This document shows, piece after piece, positions 42,639 to 52,407 of a stretch of DNA of 58,627 bases. A program made the position numbers and the translations under genes. The stretch covers positions 1 through 58,627 of the forward strand of contig NZ_CP026169.1 of assembly GCF_002902985.1 (NCBI RefSeq), in the 5' to 3' direction. The notes under the pieces are model-generated. The model worked only from the letters and a program-made list of their open reading frames with translations. It had not been told where the DNA came from and did no database searches. Every line of letters starts with the position of its first letter. Position 1 is the first letter of the stretch. The stretch comes from Leclercia sp. LSNIH1 (GTDB lineage Bacteria; Pseudomonadota; Gammaproteobacteria; Enterobacterales; Enterobacteriaceae).

Positions 42639-42698
42639 CTGTTTGTATATAATCATGAAAAAATGGTGAGTAGAGTTTCAGGGTAACAGGGGATGCTT

Positions 42699-43907
42699 AT
42701 GTCGGTTTTCCACAACTGGCTACTTGAGATCGCATGTGAGAATTACTTCGTCTACATCAAACGCCTTTCCGCCAACGATACCGGCGCAACAGGTGGTCAC
42801 CAGGTAGGGCTTTATATCCCTTCAGGTATCGTTGAAAAACTCTTTCCGTCTATCAACCATACCCGTGAACTGAACCCTTCGGTTTTTCTCACCGCACATG
42901 TGTCATCGCATGATTGCCCTGACAGCGAAGCCAGGGCAATTTATTATAACAGCCGTCATTTTGGTAAAACCCGGAATGAAAAAAGGATTACCCGCTGGGG
43001 TAGAGGCAGCCCACTTCAGGATCCTGAAAATACAGGGGCTCTGACGCTCCTGGCTTTCAAGCTTGATGAGCAAGGGGGGGACTGTAAGGAAGTAAATATT
43101 TGGGTATGCGCCAGCACTGATGAAGAGGACGTCATTGAGACCGCTATTGGTGAAGTTATACCCGGAGCGCTTATATCCGGCCCCGCAGGACAGATTCTAG
43201 GCGGACTATCTCTACAGCAAGCGCCAGTAAATCATAAATATATTCTACCTGAAGACTGGCACCTGCGCTTTCCGTCGGGAAGTGAAATTATTCAGTATGC
43301 AGCCAGCCATTATGTGAAAAATTCCCTTGATCCGGATGAGCAACTTCTTGACCGCCGGCGCGTGGAGTACGACATATTTCTATTGGTTGAGGAACTGCAT
43401 GTTCTGGATATCATCCGGAAAGGATTTGGCTCTGTGGATGAATTTATTGCGCTGGCCAATTCTGTCAGCAATCGCCGTAAATCCAGAGCCGGGAAGTCGC
43501 TGGAACTGCACCTGGAGCATCTATTCATTGAGCACGGCCTGCGACACTTTGCGACGCAGGCCATCACAGAAGGTAATAAAAAACCCGATTTCCTTTTCCC
43601 TTCCGCAGGGGCTTACCACGATACTGAGTTTCCCGTAGAAAATCTGCGCATGCTGGCAGTCAAGACTACCTGTAAGGATCGCTGGCGTCAGATACTGAAT
43701 GAGGCCGATAAAATTCATCAGGTGCATCTGTTTACACTCCAGGAGGGAGTTTCTCTGGCTCAATATCGGGAGATGCGGGAGTCGGGTGTCAGATTGGTCG
43801 TGCCATCATCTCTGCACAAAAAATACCCGGAGGCGGTGAGAGCTGAGCTAATGACGCTAGGTGCGTTTATTGCTGAGCTGACAGGGCTTTACGCAGATAT
43901 TCCATAG
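42699..43907 (+). CDS. ecoRIIR: EcoRII restriction endonuclease
   Basis: 402 residues from ATG 42699 (MSVFHNWLLEIACENYFVYI), which has AGGGG 8 bp upstream. Type IIE enzyme cutting before CCWGG and needing a second site as effector. The N-terminal domain binds the effector site; the C-terminal catalytic domain carries the nuclease residues around KSLELHLEHLFIEHG and KPDFLFPS. Convergent with its methylase. The integron ends only 60 bp upstream and may have changed its promoter. Confidence 0.97.
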   Translation: MSVFHNWLLEIACENYFVYIKRLSANDTGATGGHQVGLYIPSGIVEKLFPSINHTRELNPSVFLTAHVSSHDCPDSEARAIYYNSRHFGKTRNEKRITRWGRGSPLQDPENTGALTLLAFKLDEQGGDCKEVNIWVCASTDEEDVIETAIGEVIPGALISGPAGQILGGLSLQQAPVNHKYILPEDWHLRFPSGSEIIQYAASHYVKNSLDPDEQLLDRRRVEYDIFLLVEELHVLDIIRKGFGSVDEFIALANSVSNRRKSRAGKSLELHLEHLFIEHGLRHFATQAITEGNKKPDFLFPSAGAYHDTEFPVENLRMLAVKTTCKDRWRQILNEADKIHQVHLFTLQEGVSLAQYREMRESGVRLVVPSSLHKKYPEAVRAELMTLGAFIAELTGLYADIP

Positions 43908-43940
43908 ATTATCTCCCGGCATAAATACCGGGAGGAGCGA

Positions 43941-45374
43941 TCAGATTCGTTCAACCTTGCACGAATCGGCATTAACCGCTTTCAGGATATAAGGTTCAAG
44001 CAGTTTGGCTACGGCTTCAAACACGGGCACCACTACGGAGTTACCGAACTGCCTGTACGACTGAGTGTCTGACACAGGAATGCGAAAAGGCCTGCCATCT
44101 ACTTTTTCAAAACCCATAAGGCGCGCGCACTCTCGCGGAGTCAGCCTGCGGGGCCGATGCGCCTGATTTTCTTCGTTCGCGAAGTCTGTTTCACCTGTGG
44201 CCATATCCCAGCCACGGTCTATCAGAATTTCAGACCCGTCTTTGTGATAGCGAGCAGAAAGCGTACGGGCAATGCTTTCTTTATTTTCAGGATTAACGAG
44301 GCCAAAACCGAATCCGTTACCCTTAGCTGCGTGCTTTTTGGCGTAGTTATAGAGATACTCCCAGAGTTTCGGCGTCAGTATATATTTGCTGTCAACCACG
44401 GGTTCCAGCAGTTCGCCAAATGACGGACGCTGTTCCGGATAAAAACGACTAATATCGCGCAGGGTAAAGCCCTGGTGAATGTTCAGATCACGGCGGAAAC
44501 CGACCAAAACGATACGTTCTCGGTGCTGAGGTAAAAAGTGCTTTCCGTCGATAACTTTAGGATCGTTTTTGCCCATCTCAGCTGCATCCGCAACTTCATA
44601 GCCCAGTTCGTCGAGGGTATCCATGATGACTTTAAAGGTTTTACCCTTGTCATGGCTCTTCAGGTTTTTAACGTTTTCAAGAACAAAGATGGCAGGTTTT
44701 TTTGCGCGGATAATACGCGCCACATCGAAGAAAAGCGTTCCCTGAGCCTCACATTCGAAACCATGCGCGCGCCCGAGCGAGTTTTTCTTGCTTACGCCCG
44801 CAAGGCTAAACGGTTGACAGGGGAAACCTGCTAGAAGTACATCATGATCCGGCACATGCTCATTAATGTAAGCATAGGCATCGTTTTCAGGTACTTCAGG
44901 TTTATCACTGAGCGTGACTTCACGAATATCGAGATTGAAAGTGTGTTCCTGAGCATCGTTAAACCAGTTAGCTTTATATGTGCGCACAGCCTCTTTATTC
45001 CATTCACTGGTAAAAACGCACTGGCCACCGATGGTTTCGAAGCCCTTCCGTATACCTCCAATCCCAGCAAACAGGTCAATAAACCGGAAGGCATAGTCAG
45101 GGTGATGTGCAGGCGCTTCCGGAAGCATTTTTCGTAGAAGTTCCTCTTCGGCTAACGTCAGCGTCTTAGGTGAGCACTTACCATTAATCCAGCGATTAAG
45201 AGTCTCGCGACTCCACTCATTTTTACCAACTTTTCTAAGCAGTTCAGCCACGTACTTCTGGTCATAGATTTCCAGCACCTGCCCGAGCAGCTTTTTATCA
45301 TTTTCCTGTCGCAGTTGTTCTTCCGCTTCTGCTTTCTCAAGCAGATCCTGCGCCAGTAATTCAAATTCAGACAT
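43941..45374 (-). CDS. ecoRIIM: EcoRII DNA (cytosine-5) methyltransferase
   Basis: 477 residues from ATG 45374, with GGAGG 5 bp upstream; a longer frame to 45416 is not needed. C5-methylase motifs: [17 protein letters not shown] (I), [13 protein letters not shown] (IV, catalytic Cys), FVLENVKNL (VI), [11 protein letters not shown] (VIII), [12 protein letters not shown] (X). It methylates the inner C of CCWGG like Dcm and protects against EcoRII. The N-terminal helix-turn-helix ([14 protein letters not shown]) may repress its own promoter. Confidence 0.97.
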
Positions 45375-45469
45375 ATTGCCTCCATTGGGTCTTATGGGTG
45401 AAACTGTATCACTCATTTGACCCAGATTGAATGTTTTTATCTGGATATTTAAACAGGTTTATTGTTAGG

Positions 45470-45760
45470 TAACGCACGTTGGCCACGCTGGAGCGTCTTC
45501 TGGGCCTGCTGTCGGCCTTTGAGGTCGTGGTATGGATGACGGATGGCTGGCCGCTGTATGAACCCCGCCTGAAGGGAAAGCTGCACGTTATCAGCAAGCG
45601 TTACACTCAGCGCATTGAGCGACATAACCTGAATCTGAGACAACATCTGGCAAGGCTGGGACGGAAGTCACTGTCGTTCTCAAAATCGGTGGAGCTGCAT
45701 GACAAGGTCATCGGGCATTATCTGAACATAAAACACTATCAGTAAGTTGGAGTCATTACC
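45470..45760 (+). mobile_element. IS1-family remnant (right end)
   Basis: The last 87 codons of InsB ([20 protein letters not shown] and on to [12 protein letters not shown]) and a 23-bp right inverted repeat at 45738-45760 remain. The left part including insA is gone. No frameshift start remains, so it is dead. Confidence 0.9.
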
Positions 45761-45962
45761 GGTTCTCTTTGTCTTTTAGTGATTCTATAAACCTCATTAC
45801 GTCTGAATATAAAAATCTATTATTTGATTTATGTGGCTCATGAGGTTGTGGGATGGTCTTGTTTTTGAATGTGCCAGTTTTCTTAATGGCAAAGATTAAC
45901 TCACCTTCTGTTATTCCTAACATTTCAGCAAATGTTTTTGCTTCTATAGTTACTGACTTCAT
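45756..45962 (-). pseudogene. Small helix-turn-helix-like protein, 3' end cut by IS1
   Basis: 68 codons: MKSVTIEAKTFAEMLGITEG, IKKTGTFKNKTIPQP, FLYSDVMRFIESLKDKENR. It looks like an AlpA-type DNA-binding fold. The stop TAA lies inside the IS1 inverted repeat, so the true C-terminus was lost. It starts 4 bp after the Mrr-like gene. The truncated product may still fold. Confidence 0.6.
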
Positions 45963-45966
45963 TTAA

Positions 45967-46614
45967 TTAACTCTCATGGTATCGATTTTCTTTACCGGCA
46001 TCTTTAACAATGGTGCTCGTTTCTAGTGTTGCTGCGGTACGCTTCATCATCGTCTGCGGGGCGGTTGCGATAGTGAAGGAGCTGCCGGGCGTGAGCAAAT
46101 CTATCAGGCGCTGGCCGCTGATAATCTCCATCCGTTCACTGGCAATACTGACAGATTTTGAACCTGCGCCGGTTTTCCCGGTATGGCAAAACAGACCGCG
46201 ACAGTTATGACGTTTAAGCAACTTCTCGAACTCCTGTACGTGCTGTAAAGCAATATGGCCGCGATAGCGTTTAGCCTGAATAAGATAGCGATATTTTCCT
46301 ATTATTACCTGGCCGTCAATGCCTCCATCGCCGGTATAGCGTTTGTTTCTGATGGTTCTGAAGCCATGCGCTTCAAATCCTTCCAGCAACAGTTCTTCAA
46401 ACACAAAAGGATCAATTTTCCTCAGGTAGTCAATTTTTTGTGGGAAGCCCGGCAACGTCTTTATGCGCTCCAGCACCCGCCGCGCACTTTGCTGCTTCCT
46501 TTTGTGTCGCCTGTGCCGTACTGAACGCCGGAAGAATACAACGGCAAGCAGTGCGATGGCGCTGCAAGCCCATAGAATAAGGTTTTCTGTAGTGGGGAAG
46601 GGGATCATGGTCAT
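45967..46614 (-). CDS. Membrane-anchored Mrr-like restriction endonuclease family protein
   Basis: 215 residues from ATG 46614. One N-terminal transmembrane helix (NLILWACSAIALLAVVFFRR), a basic stretch, then a PD-(D/E)XK nuclease domain: FVFEELLLEGFEAHGFRTIR, YTGDGGIDGQVIIGKYRYLI and QAKRY. Cytosolic orientation is likely. Mrr-type domains cut modified DNA or act on invading DNA; membrane anchoring next to conjugation genes could point to exclusion of incoming DNA. Function unproven. Confidence 0.78.
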   Translation of the reverse strand: MTMIPFPTTENLILWACSAIALLAVVFFRRSVRHRRHKRKQQSARRVLERIKTLPGFPQKIDYLRKIDPFVFEELLLEGFEAHGFRTIRNKRYTGDGGIDGQVIIGKYRYLIQAKRYRGHIALQHVQEFEKLLKRHNCRGLFCHTGKTGAGSKSVSIASERMEIISGQRLIDLLTPGSSFTIATAPQTMMKRTAATLETSTIVKDAGKENRYHES

Positions 46615-46663
46615 AGTGGGCTTTCTGAGGGTAAAGAAAAGGGCGGTTAAACCGCCCTGGTGT

Positions 46664-46975
46664 TTAGCGACGGCTGTATACCTGCCACGAAGCGCTGCCT
46701 GACTGATTCTGGCAAATCCGCCCGTAAAGTACGGTGCCGGTCGAGTAGCGGGCGCCATTCAGATAGCAATAGCCGCTGGATTGCAGCAGTTCGTTGCGCA
46801 GCTTTTCTTCCTGCTTTGATAGCCGGGACTCCGCAGACTGCAAACGAACGGATAATTCGTTAATCTGGCGTTGCTGGTTATTCAGCTGGCTCTGCATCGC
46901 ATTACCTTTATCCTGGCTGACGCAACCAGTTAAGAGAGCTGTACAGGCTAATGCACTTAATATTATTTTTTTCAC
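46664..46975 (-). CDS. Small lipoprotein with coiled coil
   Basis: 103 residues. Lipobox LLTGC at residues 14-18, coiled coil (MQSQLNNQQRQINELSVRLQ and on), and a C-terminal small domain with YCYLNGARYSTGTVLYGRIC. Outer- or inner-membrane lipoprotein of unknown role, between kikA and the Mrr-like gene. Confidence 0.8.
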   Translation of the reverse strand: MKKIILSALACTALLTGCVSQDKGNAMQSQLNNQQRQINELSVRLQSAESRLSKQEEKLRNELLQSSGYCYLNGARYSTGTVLYGRICQNQSGSASWQVYSRR

Positions 46976-47010
46976 GTTGGCTCCTTAAATTGAGATTATT
47001 CCTAGTTCGC

Positions 47011-47325
47011 CTATAAGCGAACTTTCCCGTATTTACTTATGATCTGGCTTATCATCGACTGGTTACTTCCACCTTCGCCATTATCCGGGCATTCATTAAG
47101 AAAAGCCTTCCTGGCATCCTTCGTGTGGTTGGGTAAAAAGCCGTGCTTGTTCTTTTTAACGATATTGAAGAAAGCAGCTTCAGCACTGTTACACTCGCTT
47201 CCGCCGCTATCGCCGGTGAGCTTGCCCGCCATGCACATAATAACTTTGCAGGGATCTTCAGCATGGCTGGCAGGAATATAAAGCAGACTACCAGCTGCTA
47301 TCAGAGGTATTAAGAGTTTCTTCAT
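47011..47325 (-). CDS. kikA: KikA, exported TrbM-like protein
   Basis: 104 residues with a signal peptide (MKKLLIPLIAAGSLLYIPAS) and cysteines in DPCKVIMCMAGKLTG, ECNSAEAAFF and LNECPDN. KikA of pKM101 was found through killing of Klebsiella when expressed without Kor control; it is also linked to transfer. Its ATG overlaps the stop of the upstream gene. Confidence 0.9.
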   Translation of the reverse strand: MKKLLIPLIAAGSLLYIPASHAEDPCKVIMCMAGKLTGDSGGSECNSAEAAFFNIVKKNKHGFLPNHTKDARKAFLNECPDNGEGGSNQSMISQIISKYGKVRL

Positions 47326-47666
47326 TGTTTTGTCCTTAACAGTTTGTTCAGATATACACTCGCCAGAATGTTGATAACGGTAAGCAATATTAATAATAAC
47401 GCTGCGTTATAAATAGATTTGTAACCTATATCGCCTGCAATATATTCGACAACAAAAACGAAAATCGTTAAAATTGTGTAAAACTTGATTAACTTTCCTG
47501 TAATTTTCTTAACAATATAAGCAACTGAATAAGAGCCGGATTTGATGATGCTGGCGAGTAACCTGATCGCATGGACACGAAATTTTCTAAAAATGGGCGG
47601 AATGGAAGATGCCTTTTTCTTCCTTCTGCTTTTTTGCCTTTCCGCAAAATCAATAAGTTCGCCCAT
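47322..47666 (-). CDS. Small membrane protein upstream of kikA
   Basis: 114 residues: basic N-terminus (MGELIDFAERQKSRRKKK), then hydrophobic segments (FYTILTIFVFVVEYIAGDIG and YNAALLLILLTVINILASVY). Overlaps kikA by 4 bp and follows the Kor gene by 15 bp, so it is part of the kor-kik operon. Function unknown; a Kor role cannot be excluded. Confidence 0.75.
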   Translation of the reverse strand: MGELIDFAERQKSRRKKKASSIPPIFRKFRVHAIRLLASIIKSGSYSVAYIVKKITGKLIKFYTILTIFVFVVEYIAGDIGYKSIYNAALLLILLTVINILASVYLNKLLRTKQ

Positions 47667-47681
47667 TTTTATACCCTCCGG

Positions 47682-48053
47682 TTATATCTTCAGATCATCA
47701 AGTGATAAACCACTATCAAGCAGCTCTTTGAGCCATGTGGGTCGGCGGCCAGTCCCGGACCAGGTATTTTCTGCGTTCCTGGGGTCGCGGTATTTTGCTG
47801 GTCTATGTTCTCTGGGGTTGGCTACGCCCTGCATCTTCATGGCTTCCAGGCTAATGCCAGCGTCCAATTTTGCAGTTAGCCAGGCCGGGCGCTTCCCTAT
47901 ACCAGTCCACGTATTAAAAGGGTTATCCGGGTCACGATACACGGGTTCGCCTTTTGGTCGTTTTTCTGATTTCAGGGGAACCAGCATCACCTTCCTTCCT
48001 TCAGCGGTTTTCTTTTCGTTTCTTCTTGACACGATCTCATTAGCCCTTATCAT
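47682..48053 (-). CDS. Kor-type transcriptional regulator with two H-NS-like DNA-binding motifs
   Basis: 123 residues from ATG 48053. Two copies of the H-NS C-terminal motif: YRDPDNPFNTWTGIGKRPAW and YRDPRNAENTWSGTGRRPTW. No H-NS oligomerisation domain. Divergent from traL, with the dyad at 48062-48085 between them. It is one of the pKM101 KorA/KorB regulators that hold down tra and kik expression; I cannot tell which name applies. Confidence 0.8.
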   Translation of the reverse strand: MIRANEIVSRRNEKKTAEGRKVMLVPLKSEKRPKGEPVYRDPDNPFNTWTGIGKRPAWLTAKLDAGISLEAMKMQGVANPREHRPAKYRDPRNAENTWSGTGRRPTWLKELLDSGLSLDDLKI

Positions 48054-48085
48054 AAACAAAAGTCGTCGAAATTACAATTACGCGG
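48026..48085 (+). promoter_or_regulatory. traL promoter and Kor operator (divergent region)
   Basis: TTGACA (48026-48031), 16 bp, TATCAT (48048-48053) points to traL. Downstream, GTCGTCGAAATTACAATTAC (from 48062) matches the clearer palindrome before traN at 54426-54451. The kor gene reads away from the same region. Confidence 0.7.
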
Positions 48086-48095
48086 TGAAACATAA

Positions 48096-48830
48096 ATGAG
48101 TAAACATCCAAAACTCCTGGTTCTCGCTCTGGCCTGCCTTGCTTGTGCTGGCCGTGCCAGTGCTGCGCCTGCCTCCGATGAAGTTGCCAGGCTTGCGCAG
48201 AGATGTGCGCCTGATGTTTCACCCTTAACGATGGCGTACATCGTCGGCCATGAGTCCTCAAATGGGCCGTACAGGATCAATATTAACGGTAGTATTCAGT
48301 TAAAACAGCAACCGCGTACTGAAGCTGAGGCCGTCAGCGTTGCGAAAGTTCTGCTGAAGGATAATAAAAGTTTTGATATGGGCCTTGCACAAATTAACTC
48401 AAATAATTTAGTGGGCCTGGGTCTTTCGGTTGACGATATTTTCAAACCCTGCATCAACCTGCGGGCGAGCCAGACCATCCTTAAAGCCTGTTATGATAGC
48501 GCCCTGAAATCCTACCCAGCCGGGCAGGTTGCGCTGAGACACGCGCTTTCCTGCTACAACACCGGCTCACTCACAAACGGGATTTCTAACGGGTATGTCA
48601 CGAAAGTTATCAACGTGGCGCGTCAATCAACTGATTTGAAAATCCCTACGCTGCTACCTGACGGCCAGACCAGTGAGGACAGCACCGCGACTGAGCCTCA
48701 GCAGGCAAAAAGTACGGCGCCGCAGTATGACGGTGAACAAGATGTTTTTGGTTCGGGTGATGGCGATGCCTTCAGCCGAAATAATACGGATGCCTTTTTA
48801 ACCAGACAGGAAACAGCGAAGGGGGAATGA
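48096..48830 (+). CDS. traL: TraL lytic transglycosylase (VirB1)
   Basis: 244 residues with signal peptide (LLVLALACLACAGRASAAPA). SLT-type domain: YIVGHESSNGPYRIN with catalytic Glu, SFDMGLAQINSNNL, LSCYNTGS. Opens peptidoglycan for the transfer channel. Disordered Gln/Ser/Asp-rich C-terminus. First gene of the tra operon. Confidence 0.95.
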   Translation: MSKHPKLLVLALACLACAGRASAAPASDEVARLAQRCAPDVSPLTMAYIVGHESSNGPYRININGSIQLKQQPRTEAEAVSVAKVLLKDNKSFDMGLAQINSNNLVGLGLSVDDIFKPCINLRASQTILKACYDSALKSYPAGQVALRHALSCYNTGSLTNGISNGYVTKVINVARQSTDLKIPTLLPDGQTSEDSTATEPQQAKSTAPQYDGEQDVFGSGDGDAFSRNNTDAFLTRQETAKGE

Positions 48831-49120
48831 GGTTATGGATGGAACGTTTGTACCTTGTATTGCAATCACAGATCCTGGAGCTATTTGAAGCAGGAAAAGT
48901 GAAGGAGGTAACGATAGAACGGGTTTCATTAAAGAAGTGGTATCCCGTTTTTCAGATAGACGATGAACAGCTGGGCCAGATCGCATGTTCCATTAGGGTT
49001 AACAAAGAGCATGAGCTACGAACCTGGGCTGATTTAAGGCTACTGGCAGAGTTTTTGAAAGATAAGTGTGGCGTTGAAGAATGCCGGTTAAATCTGCAAT
49101 CAACAGAAGATAGTGAGTAA
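48827..49120 (+). CDS. Small protein between traL and traM
   Basis: 97 residues by ATGA overlap with traL, or 93 from ATG 48839. Soluble, mixed alpha-beta: QSQILELFEAGKVKEVTIER. No family recognised. Conserved position in the IncN tra operon suggests a regulatory or assembly role. Confidence 0.75.
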   Translation: MRLWMERLYLVLQSQILELFEAGKVKEVTIERVSLKKWYPVFQIDDEQLGQIACSIRVNKEHELRTWADLRLLAEFLKDKCGVEECRLNLQSTEDSE

Positions 49121-49129
49121 GGAGAAAGT

Positions 49130-49423
49130 ATGACCACGTTGTTTAAGAAGTATGGCCCTGCGGTAGTTATGGGCGTTTTGTCCATTGCCCTGCCGCAAAT
49201 TGCGCTGGCCGCTGGCACCGATACTGGTGAATCAACCGCTACATCAATCCAGACGTGGTTGAGCACATGGATTCCAATTGGTTGTGCTATTGCGATCATG
49301 GTTAGTTGCTTTATGTGGATGCTTCACGTAATCCCAGCCAGCTTTATTCCTCGTATCGTAATCTCGCTGATTGGTATTGGTTCTGCATCATTTCTGGTTT
49401 CCCTGACGGGCGTAGGAAGCTGA
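49130..49423 (+). CDS. traM: TraM pilin (VirB2)
   Basis: 97 residues: long signal peptide ending ALA (GVLSIALPQIALAAG), then two hydrophobic helices (IPIGCAIAIMVSCFMWMLHV and IPRIVISLIGIGSASFLVSL). Forms the conjugative pilus. Confidence 0.93.
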   Translation: MTTLFKKYGPAVVMGVLSIALPQIALAAGTDTGESTATSIQTWLSTWIPIGCAIAIMVSCFMWMLHVIPASFIPRIVISLIGIGSASFLVSLTGVGS

Positions 49424-49435
49424 ACAACGCGAAAA

Positions 49436-49453
49436 GGGGGGACTTTTGTCCCC
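49436..49453 (+). other. GC hairpin between pilin gene and traA
   Basis: GGGGGAC-TTTT-GTCCCCC, 13 bp after the traM stop, without T-run. It may protect the pilin mRNA 3' end or lower read-through, giving more pilin than downstream proteins. Confidence 0.6.
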
Positions 49454-49472
49454 CAAAGTGAGGACTACAAAG

Positions 49473-49790
49473 ATGTTCGTTGACGGGAAAAGACCGCTTT
49501 TCAAAGGTGCGACTCGCTTACCTCGCGCGCTGGGTGTACCACGTAATGTAGCTATGATGATATTCATGATTTCTGCCTCGCTTTTTATGATTATTCATAT
49601 GTGGGCGATTCTGGTGTTCGTCTTTTTGTGGATTCCTTCAGCTGCATTAACAAAATATGACGACCGCATGTTTCGAATTATGGGCCTGTGGTTGAAAACC
49701 AAATTCAGTAATTGGTTTGATTCTCCGTTTAAGCAGTGGGGAGGATCGTCTTATTCCTCTGTTGACTACAAACGTAAGGGTTTAAAATAA
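49473..49790 (+). CDS. traA: TraA (VirB3)
   Basis: 105 residues from ATG 49473 with GAGG upstream. MFVDGKRPLFKGATRLPRAL, then two hydrophobic segments. Inner-membrane T4SS component. Stop overlaps the traB start by 1 bp. Confidence 0.92.
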   Translation: MFVDGKRPLFKGATRLPRALGVPRNVAMMIFMISASLFMIIHMWAILVFVFLWIPSAALTKYDDRMFRIMGLWLKTKFSNWFDSPFKQWGGSSYSSVDYKRKGLK

Positions 49791-52390
49791 TGAGAGCTGC
49801 CACCGCTACGAAGCCAAAAAAAATTGATGCCTACCGTAAGGAGCCATCAGTAAATAAAAAGTATTTGCCCTATTCTTATCACCTCAATGATTACGTGATT
49901 TCGATGGAAAACGGCGATCTGATGGCTTTTTTCAAGCTGGATGGCCGCACACATGACTGCGCATCAGATCGGGAACTGGTCACCTGGCATAAAGACCTTA
50001 ATACGCTGGTCAAGAGCTTCGGAACAGACCATGTAGAGCTGTGGACGCATGAATATCACCATGAGGCTAAAGAGTACCCGGATGGTGAGTATGACCATTT
50101 TTTCCCTGCTTATGTTGATCAATATAACCGTAAGCTGCACGGTGATTCCAAGCAGCTGATTAATGACCTTTATCTGACCGTTATTTACAAACAGGTAGGG
50201 GATAAAACACAGAAGTTTCTGGCGAAATTTGAAAAGCCGACTCGTGACGAAATTCAGCAAATGCAGAATGAGGCGCTTGAAGGTCTGGAAGATATTTCTG
50301 AACAAATCCTGGAAGCAATGAAGCCGTATGGCATTCAGCAGTTGGGTATCTATTATCGTGACAAACGCGGTGTTGAAATTCCTGCGCCTGATAAAAAAGA
50401 ACGTGAAGAACTTGCTGAAGTCGATGAATCAGACATTTTTGACGAAGCCATTGTTATCGAACGCAACGAGCCTGAACCTTCGCAGGCTCACGCTTATTCA
50501 AAAGCGCTGGAGTTCCTTTATTTCCTCGCAAATATGGAATGGGCCATCGTGCCTGTTTGCCGTGATCGTATCCGTGAGTACATCATGGACAACCGCCCTG
50601 TTAGCTCCCTGTGGGGGGATGTTGTCCAGATCAGAACGGTAGATCACAACTTCTATACCACCGGCATTGAATTTCGTGAATACGAAGAAGATACAGAGCC
50701 AGGCCAGCTTAACATGCTTAAAGAAGCCGATTTTGAATACCTTCTGACGCAGAGTTTTTCTTGCCTCTCTGAATCTTCAGCTAAAACGTTTCTGACGCAT
50801 CAGGAAAAATCTTTGCAGGAAACGCGCGACCGTGCGCAAAGCCAGCTGGCACAGCTTGGTACTGCGCTCGATATGCTGACGTCCAGAGAGTTCGTGATGG
50901 GCTACCATCATGGAACCGTGCATGTCTGGGATAATGACCAAAACGCGGTACAGCGCAAAGCGCGTCGTGTGAAGGTTATGCTAACCGGCTGTGGCGTGGT
51001 TGGCGGGACTATCAGCCTGGCCTCTGAGGCTGCATATTATGCGAGACTGCCTGGCAACCAGAAATGGGCGCCGCGCCCGGTTCCGATAAACTCATGGAAC
51101 TTCCTGCACTTCAGCCCGTTCCACAATTTTATGCGTGGCAAGCCTGACAATAACCCGTGGGGGCCAGCGCTGACCATGTTCCGCACGATCAGCGGTACGC
51201 CACTCTATTTTAATTTCCATGTGACCCCGCTTGAAGAACTTTCCTACGGTAAACGCCCGCTGGGCCATGCGTTAATAACGGGTATGTCGGGGGAAGGTAA
51301 AACCACGCTGCTTAACTTCCTGCTGGCGCAGTCAATGAAGTACAACCCGCGGCTTTTTGTTTATGACCGTGACCGCGGTATGGAGCCGTTCATTCGAAGC
51401 GTTGGTGGCTACTATAAAGTTCTGCAACAGGGTATGCCGTCCGGGTTTGCCCCGCTTCAGATTGAACCGACCAAACGCAATATTGCCCTCATTAAAAACC
51501 TGTTCCGCATTTGTGTGGAAACCACCAATAACGGGCCTATCAGCGCAACGATGGCTACCGAACTGGCTGAAGGCGTTGATGCGGTTATGGGGGAAGGCTC
51601 ACTTATTCCACGCGAGGCGCGCACCGTTACTATCCTGGACGGGTACGTGAATGAAGTTGTGGAAAATGGCGTATCACTGAAAGGGCTGCTGCGCGAATGG
51701 ACGCGCGAAGGCCAGTATGGCTGGCTGTTTGACAATGATAAAGACAGCCTGGATCTCAGCGCGAATGATATTTTTGGCTTCGATTTATCCGAGTTTATCG
51801 CAGCCAAAGAGGAAGTATCCAGCCCGGCCCGTACTCCGCTCATGATGTACCTTCTGTACCGGGTACGTGACTCCATCGACGGCAAACGCCGCGTCATTCA
51901 GTGCTTTGACGAGTTCCACGCCTACCTTGACGATCCGGTTATCGAGCGTGAAGTTAAGCGTGGTATCAAAACTGACCGTAAGAAAGACGCTATCTATGTG
52001 TTTGCCACGCAGGAGCCGAACGATGCGCTGTCCAGCCGTATTGGCCGCACGATCATGTCGCAGACCGTCACAAAAATCTGCCTGCGCGATCCGGAAGCTA
52101 TCCGAGAGGATTATGCCTTCCTTACTGATGCTGAATACGACGCGCTGATGTCGATTACCGAACACTCCAGACAGTTCCTGGTTAAACAAGGGCAACAGTC
52201 TGCGATTGCTTCTTTCAATCTCTACCCTCGCAACAGCGACGATATTGATGCAGATATTAAGACAATGGACAACGTTCTTAGCGTGTTGTCCGGTGAACCA
52301 CAAAACGCCGAAATTGCGCATGAGCTGGTTGAACGGCTCGGTAATGACCCTGAAGTATGGCTCAAAGAATACTGGCGCCTGACGGCTTAA
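49790..52390 (+). CDS. traB: TraB ATPase (VirB4)
   Basis: 866 residues. N-terminal VirB4 domain; Walker [18 protein letters not shown] near residue 500; Walker [12 protein letters not shown]; arginine and Q motifs ([18 protein letters not shown]). Powers pilus formation and DNA transfer at the inner membrane. Confidence 0.96.
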   Translation: MRAATATKPKKIDAYRKEPSVNKKYLPYSYHLNDYVISMENGDLMAFFKLDGRTHDCASDRELVTWHKDLNTLVKSFGTDHVELWTHEYHHEAKEYPDGEYDHFFPAYVDQYNRKLHGDSKQLINDLYLTVIYKQVGDKTQKFLAKFEKPTRDEIQQMQNEALEGLEDISEQILEAMKPYGIQQLGIYYRDKRGVEIPAPDKKEREELAEVDESDIFDEAIVIERNEPEPSQAHAYSKALEFLYFLANMEWAIVPVCRDRIREYIMDNRPVSSLWGDVVQIRTVDHNFYTTGIEFREYEEDTEPGQLNMLKEADFEYLLTQSFSCLSESSAKTFLTHQEKSLQETRDRAQSQLAQLGTALDMLTSREFVMGYHHGTVHVWDNDQNAVQRKARRVKVMLTGCGVVGGTISLASEAAYYARLPGNQKWAPRPVPINSWNFLHFSPFHNFMRGKPDNNPWGPALTMFRTISGTPLYFNFHVTPLEELSYGKRPLGHALITGMSGEGKTTLLNFLLAQSMKYNPRLFVYDRDRGMEPFIRSVGGYYKVLQQGMPSGFAPLQIEPTKRNIALIKNLFRICVETTNNGPISATMATELAEGVDAVMGEGSLIPREARTVTILDGYVNEVVENGVSLKGLLREWTREGQYGWLFDNDKDSLDLSANDIFGFDLSEFIAAKEEVSSPARTPLMMYLLYRVRDSIDGKRRVIQCFDEFHAYLDDPVIEREVKRGIKTDRKKDAIYVFATQEPNDALSSRIGRTIMSQTVTKICLRDPEAIREDYAFLTDAEYDALMSITEHSRQFLVKQGQQSAIASFNLYPRNSDDIDADIKTMDNVLSVLSGEPQNAEIAHELVERLGNDPEVWLKEYWRLTA

Positions 52391-52407
52391 CAACGAGGCA
52401 AAACACC

